Source: Nymphaea colorata (taxonomy: Eukaryota > Streptophyta > Magnoliopsida > Nymphaeales > Nymphaeaceae). From it: a stretch of DNA of 64,000 nt. Location: NCBI RefSeq assembly GCF_008831285.2, contig NC_045151.1, forward strand, positions 9,662,571 to 9,726,570, in the 5' to 3' direction. Shown piece by piece: positions 53,401-64,000 of the stretch. The notes under the pieces were generated by a model. That model ran no database searches. It was not told where the DNA came from and worked only from the letters and a program-made list of their open reading frames with translations. The position numbers were made by a program, and so were the translations under genes. Position 1 is the first letter of the stretch. Each line of letters opens with the position of its first letter.

Positions 53401-56400
53401 ATTACATTATTCCCTCCCTCCTAGTTGAATCTTTCTCTTTCTATCATCATCTCTCTCTCTTTTCTTCCTTAAATATTGTCTATATATCATCCACGCATAG
53501 TTGCTTGGATTTCCCTTTTATATGTGAACATATGGTGGGAATGAGAGTGTGGTTAGGTCGTTCTTTATTTTTATCTTCATATTAATTTTTGAAGTTGAGA
53601 CTTGTCCAATCCGAGGAAAACCATCACAAAAATGTACCTATTAATGTGCATTTGCATGTCATTTTGCGCTAGTTTCCTTTCTAATAATCCAATTAGGAAC
53701 CCTAACGAGTGCCTCTTTATATTGCTTGATTTTCTTCCACACCCAAAGGTGGAAGAAAAATATCCCTGGTGACAAACCAAATAATAATATTCTATGTTTA
53801 TATAAATCATATTTTCTAAAACATTTTTAAAAGAAACCTTCTAATGCGGCCTTAGCGACTTTGCTTAGACTCTTGCATGAGTCCAAGCTCCCCTCCGGCT
53901 CACATTAAACTTGAAGTTGGTAATTTTAAGTTATTTCTTGATTTCTAATCTTGTGAAGGCACACATGTATATACATGTTATATACATCCATGCGCACATG
54001 ATGATCTCCCCATCTTTCTCTCTCTATGCTTTTATTTTCCATTTTACAAATTTCCATATGTGCATGAACATGTAATGCATATGTGCTCTATTTCCTCTCT
54101 TTCAAACATTTTATTCCTCTTTCCAAGACAAATATCTTTCCTTACAGAATTTCCTATACATACCCATATATACGTATGTATATTTTTCTTTTCCTCTAAA
54201 GTCTCTCTTTCTTTTCAAATCAATACATCTTTTTTTCTTAAGCTTTTATATATGTGTATATGTGACGGTATGTATACATATATGCATGTCTTTCTCCATC
54301 TCTCTTTTTTTTTTTCATAAGAGTGTTTTATCTCTTATATTCTTTTAACATTCTCCTCTCATGATTTTTTTTATTTACTGACTTCATCAAATATTGGAAT
54401 CATGTTTGATGGTCTACAATCTCAATCTCCTTTAAAAAAAAAAAACTTTTCCTTCTTATATACGATAATTGTAAAAACAAAAATCTTAGATGTATGTTGT
54501 GGTAAGAATGTCTTTAGATGAATGTTGTGGTAAGAATGTTTTACATTCTTCCAATCATATAGGATGAATGCATCTATGTCTTCACCTTCACTCAATATCA
54601 CTTATGATAACAAGCACCACTCCAAGGAACTTAAGCAAGATGAGATGAAACTCTAACTAGGTGGTAACCGAATTAGAACAAAATCTCAAACCTACTTAAA
54701 GTCTTAAGAGAGCACTAAAATGACTTCAAAATGATTTCTCAAGCTTTCCAAATAATATTTTCCAATTTTAGTGTTCCCCAAAATATTTCACATTCTCAAG
54801 CAACTCTTCAAGAGTAATTTTAAAAGTTTGAAACATCAAACTTTTAATATTTTTCTATACCGCATATAGAATAAAAAAGATGTTTAAGTTAAAATGAAAT
54901 GCATCAATGATAAACATAGCCCTTGGGTTGATTACCCTCGGTAAATGCACCGGGAATGGTTGATCCTCGTACCGACGGGCGAGTCCCTTTCTTTCTTATT
55001 TCAAAACAAAACCTAATTTTTCTGGAGCACTCCAAAACCAATGAAAATTTTGGGATGCAAATACCTTTCTTTGCTTTCCCAATTTTTCTAGTTTCCCCAA
55101 TGATTTAGTCAGAGGCGTTTGGAAATTGACACATAAAGATGATGCTCCACCTTGGTGTGGAACTCATGAAAGCACGCAGCTGAAGGTCGATAGAAAAAAA
55201 CCAAAAAGGCGAAAAAAAAACTCACATAAGGACGAAGAAGGAGCTAGGTGTTTGCCTGGGCTTGTTAGGGTCCTTCCCTTTCCATTTCTTAGCAGCTCTC
55301 TTCCCAGCTCCATCGCTCCCAGAGACCTTCCTCTTCGTTCCCATCCTGAAATCACAAGTTACTCTGTCCAATCTCCCAAAAACCTAAAAAAAAAACCATA
55401 GGAAAACAAAATCTGATTTCCTTGTGGTGGGCAATGGTGGGCAATGGTGCTACCTTGTGTCGAGTTCCAGACAAGGAAGAGAGTTGTGGATTTTTTTGTT
55501 TTTTTGGCTTCCCTCCTTTATTGCCTTCTCCAATCATCTTGACACTCTTCATTTCTTTGCGGTCTTCTTCGTTGATTCGATTCTCGTGTGAAATTTTTGG
55601 AATAATTTTTTTATTTCTTTCATAAATTTCCACTTCTGTATTTCTTCAATCCTATCAATGGCTTTTGTGATTGCAATGAGATTTGGTGTTCTTTTCCCTG
55701 GTTGAAATCGATTTTTACTCCGACCTGCTGAGTTTATGTTGATTGATTATTAAAATTGGATGAAACCAAAGCGGATTGAGCCGATGGATGAAAGCAACTA
55801 TGCTCTTCCTCCGTTCTTTCCAATCCCAATGTATAAAAACAAATTCAAAATTAGCATACAAATTCATGAGATCGCAATGCATAAAAGCTTGATGAGTAAA
55901 AAAAACCATAATTTTACTTCTTAAAAATATGTTTAAAAATGTGACCTTTTTAGACAACAAAAATTTGGTTGAACACACCTATGAGCTGATTGTTCGCTCC
56001 CCATTTATCACGGTGTGGGCTGGGAAGTTTGCAAGTGAACAGGAAAAATCAAGTTTTTCTTTAAAATAGATTTTAAGAGAAAGGGAACCTCCCTTGCCAC
56101 CATTAATAGGGGTAATCGATACAAGATCTGAATTTTCTCAAGCTTGACAAGTTTTTTGTTTTTCTGCACCATGTGTGAGGATTGAAATTCAGATTTTTAA
56201 AGTTCATTTCAAGCAAAGACTTGGATTTGATTGAAAATATTTCTGTACTTCAAAATTTTGAAGATTGCGAGTTCATCCTTGAAAAGTAAATTTTTTAATT
56301 AATCATTGATTTTTAGCATGTGAGCCTTGAGTTGATCCCAAAAATTGCAATTTAGAAATGGAAATTGAGAATCAGAATATTGGAATTGAAAATTGAAAGT

Positions 56401-58230
56401 TTGACCTAGACTTTAGAATTTCAAAGACAGTTTGGAATTTTGGGGTTTGAAATGTGACTTGAAAATTCTTGAAAGCCTTGGAACCGGAATTCAGTTTGGA
56501 AGCCAAAATTGAATTTGGAAAAATTGGATTGAATAGTTCAAGTCTAGCTGAAATTTTTGAGAATCGGATCTTGAGATTGAAATTTTGGGTTCAGAATGCT
56601 TGGAACTCGACCAATTCAGAATTTTTGAAAACATCTTTGGGTTTAAGATTTTGATATTTGAATCTAGTTTTGGTTTTTTGAGAGATTTGTTTTGATTTGG
56701 TTGGTTTTGATCTTGAAATGTGATTAGAAAATTGGAAATTGGGAGAACAAGTCTAGTTTTAGGAGTATTTTCCTGATTGGAAAAATTGGAATTTTGATTT
56801 TTTTTTTTGAATTTTATTCAAGGTTATGAAAATTTGTTTCAGTAGATTTTCGGATTTGAAAATCGGTTTGATTTTGAGAAATATCCAATGGAATCATTTT
56901 GAAAGTTCAGATTTTATGTCCATGTTGAAAATTTTGTGCTTCTGCGTCAAAATAAGCAAGGTGGTCAAGTTTTGTCATAATATGACTTAATCATGGTAGC
57001 AACTCCGACTTGATTCACCAAGATTTTAGTGAATATTGGGGGTGCATTCATGAAGTGAGTCCATGTATGCATGAAATAAATTATATGATATTCATGCTTG
57101 ACTTTATTTCTCTCCATGCATAATTAAATTTGATCTCACATACACATAGGTCCATCTTGGAGGTGGAAAATATAAGATGTTCCCCAATCCCATCCTTGAT
57201 GTGGAGGAGGTGTTTGGAGGTGCTGTCTCTGAGCTTAGTTTTTAAATTTTAGTTTTGGAAATAGGATTTCAAAATTCATTTGATAGGCTGATTTCAGATC
57301 ATTTTTACTAGATCGAGGCAAAAGGAATTCATTTGTTTGAAAATTTGGATGAATTGAGCTTTGACAAATTTTCTCTTTGGGTAGCAATATCAATTTTGTG
57401 AACTCCTCTAGGATGAAACATTTTGAAAAATTGATTCTTGAATTTTGATTTTGGAAATAGCTTGATTAATTGATTTTGGAAAATGGCATGATTTTGGGAG
57501 ATGGTTGGATTTTTTGAAATAGGTATTGCCGAATGGGTTTTGTAGAAAATTGAATTTCTTTTGTGGTTTTGGACTTGATCAAAGTCTTTGTTTTGGATCT
57601 AGGGATTTTTTTTTTGAAACCCAACAAGATTAGATATTTTTGTTAATTGCTGGTTTTCAAAATCATGGTGATTTCTGAAAATTTCAGAAATGAATGGGTT
57701 GAGACGGCTCATTGCAATTGATATATTCCTTTACAATGTAGACCACACTCATAAATTGAGGGAATTGATTCTTGATGGAATGATTTGATGAGATAATGAA
57801 ATCTAATTCCTTGCTCATCCAAGGAGTAAGGAAACCGTTCATTTTCACTTTTTTTCTTTGCATACATCATTAAAACATTCAATCACATAGACGAATGAAC
57901 AACATTTTCTTCCAAACCACCCCACCATGGTTGCTGTGAGTCACCGGCCATGGTGAAAGTGGTTTGATCTTCCCCTGCAGCCAGCCCCTTAATGGCTGCT
58001 CGGCAAAACCCATTTTTATATTTTATTGAATAAGAATCGTGCAATTAAATCTATTGAGAAATCTGACCTGTGTCGATGGGAGGATTGAGGCTACCACGGG
58101 CTGGCATTGTGCCTAGAACAGGGCAGAACAGGGGAGGCCGGCTGGGCTGACTTGAAGCGGATGCCAAGCAAATGATGCCTTGGGCAGGGGACGTCTTGAG
58201 CAGGGGACTGCTTTGAGCTGGGGATGCCTT
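53401..58230. other. Non-coding, AT-rich, cryptically simple
   Basis: No gene recognised. 56200-57700 is rich in ttgaaaatt / ggaattttg words, giving weak self-similarity. 55126-55633 has open frames on both strands without a known domain. Confidence 0.45.
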
Positions 58231-58520
58231 GGGCTAAAAAAAACCTAGCATTACTGATGGCCACAAAATGTCAGTGAAATAGAATGCATGTCGGTAAGGT
58301 TTTACCGACATTTGTTCTTTTGTTGAAAAGGGAGTGTTGGTAAAAATCATCACCAACACACTAGACAGAAGTGTCGGTGTAAGGTATCATCGGCATGATC
58401 TAAACATAGGTAAACATTGACTATTATCAACATCCTCTCACATCGGTAATAATCTATTATTTTGAACATGTTAGTGGCCTGCGATCAGAACTCTACTGAC
58501 AGCAAGACAGTCCATTGGTG
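58231..58520. mobile_element. Possible CACTA-like subterminal region
   Basis: Contains two hairpins with related stems: TGTCGGTAA/TTACCGACA at 58289-58309 and GTGTTGGT/ACCAACAC at 58334-58359, plus further tcggtgt / tcggtaa words in both orientations. Such arrays occur near CACTA ends; no terminus or transposase is visible and the assembly gap follows. Confidence 0.3.
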
Positions 58521-58670
58521 AAATATGACTTTTCATCCATTTAAATAATTTGGTGGACACTTGATGAGTGGCTAAAAAGGCTGGGGACGTGAAACATTCA
58601 AATATCTAAATAAAATAGTCAAATAGCTAATCAAATAATATTCTAATTCTACGAATAAGTGTACTTGAAT

Positions 58671-58770
58671 NNNNNNNNNNNNNNNNNNNNNNNNNNNNNN
58701 NNNNNNNNNNNNNNNNNNNNNNNNNNNNNNNNNNNNNNNNNNNNNNNNNNNNNNNNNNNNNNNNNNNNNN
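58671..58770. other. Assembly gap, 100 N
   Basis: Exactly 100 N, the usual placeholder for a gap of unknown size. The right edge is a GA repeat (58771-58780), which probably stopped the assembly. Confidence 0.98.
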
Positions 58771-58780
58771 AGAGAGAGAG

Positions 58781-59155
58781 AATAAGCCTATTTAAAAGTT
58801 TATAAGATGATAATGGTTTTGTTGTAACATGAGCCTGTTGATGGTTTCTTCCTAATAGGTTGATTGGTTCTGTTGTATCATGAAAATGCTTGATGCTTTC
58901 TTCCTAATAGGATGATATTGGTTCTACAGCATACTTGGTGGCACTGCAGGTAGACTTTTAGTTCATTGAAGTTGCCTTGTCATACTGGGTGAACTATGGT
59001 GGTAAAGAGTTGAAGCAGTTGAGAACTGTGGAGGTAATCATCTACGTTGCATCAAGAAGAAAGAAGAACTTCAAAAATTACTCAACAGGAAAATAGAAGG
59101 GAAAGTTGCAAAAGAAAGCGTCTGTCTCTCTACTTTGAAATGCTTTTCCATGTTA
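58781..59155. other. Non-coding
   Basis: Contains a loose duplication (gatggtttcttcctaatagg near 58840 and gatgctttcttcctaatagg near 58892). No gene seen. Confidence 0.5.
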
Positions 59156-59163
59156 CCCCAAAT

Positions 59164-60107
59164 CAATGTTGTAAGAAGCGTATGCCTCACACAAAATAAA
59201 AACGCGACTCAAAGCGTTTTTACAAAAAATGCCTTGAGGCAGGGCCTTGAGGTGCATGCATCCCTGAAGCATGCACCTCATTTAATAAAGGTGTCTGCCC
59301 CCATCCATGGTATGCTCGTGCTTGAGGCATACACCTCAGGGAAAGTGTTGAAAAAAGTAATGCTACATGTTTGTAATTTTTGAAATAAAGATAAGAACAT
59401 TGTTTTTTTCTTTACTTACTATTATATTTTGTTTTGTATTATTGTTTTTATATGAGGTGAAACAATAATAGAAGATTTACAACATGAGAGTTTTGATGAT
59501 GAAGCAACTGAAGAGGAAGATGAACTTATTCAATATATGGACGGTTCAAATGATGACGAATTGTCATCCATTACAGAATAAGAAAATGATGAAGATACGA
59601 TTGGCCAATCGCCTACAAAAATCATTTGAACTTTGTTAAATATCACTTGATAATTACACAAATTAGTTACTTTTTTAATTTTTGTACATATACACATATC
59701 AATATGCTTATATTATTCTCCACCAATACTTGTTATTTACTTATTCTCTTAATTGATATTATCATCTGAATTTTGGTTTTCCTAGTTTTGGTTATTTGTT
59801 TTTCATGATAGTTCTATGACCTGTTTAGGACAGGTCATGCTTCTACAATTATGCAAGCACTCTTTGCACTATGTATGTTATGACATTGTATTTGTTTGGA
59901 TTTGCAAATTATTTTAGTTTGCATATATTGTATATTAGTTTTTATTGATATGCTACTATTGTAGTCATTTTTTCAGTTTTGATGTTATTTTATAAATATT
60001 ATAATTCACAAACTTGTCTGTGAGCACGCTTCAACTAACGCCTCACCTCCCCTCGCCTCATCAGAGGCTGAACGTGTCGCCTCACCTTATTGCCTTTTAC
60101 AACATTG
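59164..60107. mobile_element. hAT element, internally deleted (944 bp)
   Basis: The ends read caatgttgtaagaagcg from the left and CAATGTTGTAAAAGGC from the right, each followed by gcctcac / gaggc-rich subterminal text. The flanks are ccccaaat (59156-59163) and ctccaaat (60108-60115), an 8-bp duplication with one change. Inside is a short acidic reading frame that resembles the tail of a hAT transposase. Confidence 0.78.
59462..59581 (+). pseudogene. Possible hAT transposase C-terminal tail
   Basis: About 39 codons ending in TAA: IIEDLQHESFDDEATEE, then acidic EDELIQYMDG. hAT transposases often end in such acidic tails after the dimerisation domain. The dimerisation and RNase H-like domains are absent, so the element cannot move itself. 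The assignment rests on position and composition only. Confidence 0.4.
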
Positions 60108-60115
60108 CTCCAAAT

Positions 60116-62468
<2,353 letters not shown>

Positions 62469-64000
62469 TTCGTATATATACGTAAATGTTGCTTTTTGAA
62501 TTAAAAAGATTGAGTAAAGGAAAGTACAGAAAATTATGAAAAATATGGATTGAAATGGAAGAAGGTCAGTGGATCATCTCAACCAATTATTCATTATGTA
62601 AGGGTGGATCTCATCAATAATAATGAATCTGTCCCTAATAAGCTTTTGAGAAGGGAAAATGCATGCATTGCAACATTTAAATAAAAATTCTCTCATTTGG
62701 TGACTAACTCAACCAACCAGAAAAAGAGCAGTGGCAGTGGCATTCTCGGAGCTGCGGCAGAGGTGGAGCCTGCTCAGGAAGAGCTTGCCGGTGCTGAGGT
62801 TTTTGTGGGTGGTGATGGGGTAGCTAGCATCCCACGATTCACCAGAAAGCTCGTTGGAGTGATGTGTGGGTTGCTAGAAGAGTGGCTCCTCTCATTGGGA
62901 GAGCTTCACCTGTGGGTGGTAGAGATGCTACCGTGGACTGATAGCTATGGCAGTGTTTGGATGGGCAGTGGAATTCAGGCAATGGTCACCGGTTTCAAGT
63001 GGGCCACTTCCCCCACACAAGTAGTTCAGAACAAGAAACGAGACAACATTAATGCAGGAATAAATGAACTTATTAAATAAGAGAGAGAAAGTAGAGGGTG
63101 CCATTTTGACATGGGACAATGTGATGCTGATGTGGTGCCAAGGTGGAAGTTGTGGGGGCTAACTGGGTGCTAGGCTAGAGCCTGCACAAAGAAAGGCCAG
63201 CTTAAGGAGCTAGCACCGCATGGACTGGATGGAGCAGTGCCTTGAGCTAGCAGTTTGGGTCAAACCTCGGGTGGCATGTTGCTATAGTGGCAGGTCCACG
63301 GTGGCCAGCTCAGTCTGAGTCATCCTAGAAGCTGGGCTGATAGCCTAGGGTAGCAAATCAGCCCTCTAAGTGATCAAATGGGGTAAAAAAAAAAAGGATG
63401 AATTTGGATCAGCTGGCATACCCATGCCATGTGGCAATCTCTGGGGTCTGCTATTGGCATCCTTGGGCACTGGCTGGTCCTACATGGAATTGGGCAGGTC
63501 GGGCCCTAGCTATCTATTGGCCAGGTTGCCTTTATGCACCCCAACTTCCCTCCCTAGTTGGCAAAGGGCTCCAAGGTGGAGGGCATTAATAGTTCCACGC
63601 AGAATTTGGGGGTGATGTCTAGTCCACTATGGAGGAGCCAGGAGGTCGACCTCTTGAGCGGCCCCATCTAGGCCAAGCGGCCATATAGGTGAAGGTAAAT
63701 TTCGAAATTCATGAGCACGCACATGCCCAATTAGTGAACTCTAATACGACGTTGCCAAAGATGGAGAGTTAAAACCATGAGAGAAACAAACATTTGTTTT
63801 CAATCAATGCTTAAATTGAAAGGGGTTGTATGGGATTCTAAATGTAAGTGAACATGAATAAATCACTCTCAATTCTAAGTCCTAATGCACACAACACTAT
63901 TAAATGGTTCTGAACCAAACTACTCTACTTAGAGGTTTGCATGAATCTATAGCAACTATTTGGATTGACATCTCGCATAGTGTTCAAAATCAACTGTGAT
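62469..64000. other. Unassigned region with a GC-richer block
   Basis: 62697-63700 is clearly richer in G and C than its surroundings. It has an open frame of 127 codons (62697-63080) and others, but none shows a domain I know. It could be part of an unrecognised transposon. The last 300 bases show nothing. Confidence 0.4.

Noticed and set aside
55126-55633. Open frames on both strands as a possible small gene
   Set aside because: No domain, no splice context and low-complexity Lys/Pro/Ser composition; insufficient support.

Overview
This window is plant nuclear DNA, most likely from an angiosperm. The evidence is the dense Ty1/copia retrotransposons primed by initiator tRNA-Met, a PIF/Harbinger DNA transposon with two spliced genes, hAT elements, a LINE remnant, and copies of a CC-NBS-LRR (NLR) disease-resistance gene. 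I see no bacterial operons, CRISPR array, tRNA or rRNA. I cannot name the species. One 100-base N run (58671-58770) is a scaffold gap. I see no intact single-copy host gene: the window is a repeat-rich graveyard around a broken NLR cluster.

Layout. 1-9777: an old minus-strand copia element (Copia-A, left end outside the window) with a younger minus-strand element (Copia-B, 2769-7461, TSD gtttg) inserted in its integrase. 10924-15539: a decayed plus-strand element (Copia-C). 15540-24065: NLR and copia relics, small hAT elements, and a LINE fragment in a GA tract. 24069-28817: a complete PIF/Harbinger element with matching TIRs, a TTA target duplication, a Myb/SANT-like gene and a DDE transposase gene. 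29380-35310: a nearly full-length NLR pseudogene on the minus strand between two direct copies of its own flank. 35773-43325: a 115-bp tandem array into which Copia-D (36154-41424, plus strand, TSD aagca) has inserted. 43882-50090: a second copy of much of the 9778-22945 region, with more NLR and copia fragments. 50130-64000: AT-rich, gene-poor DNA with hAT-type elements, a promoter-like stretch, a 175-bp tandem repeat and long microsatellites.

How the parts relate. Blocks 9778-10797, 15624-16530 and 21340-22945 recur in the same order and orientation at 43882-46210 and 49379-49830. This points to an ancient tandem duplication of an NLR-bearing segment, later split by transposons. Where one copy carries an insertion (Copia-C, the LINE fragment), the other shows a version without it, so insertion order can be read. 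The youngest insertions are Copia-B (2 LTR differences in 256 bp) and Copia-D (6 in 278 bp). Each has one nonsense codon in pol that fits a C-to-T change. Copia-B also lacks gag and so must have been moved by another element's capsid.

I did not find a convincing new biological system. The most notable observations are the gag-less yet young Copia-B, the paired empty and filled sites, the perfect 24-bp palindrome in the Copia-D LTRs, and the near-intact but broken NLR and Harbinger transposase, whose single-base lesions could be either real decay or assembly errors.
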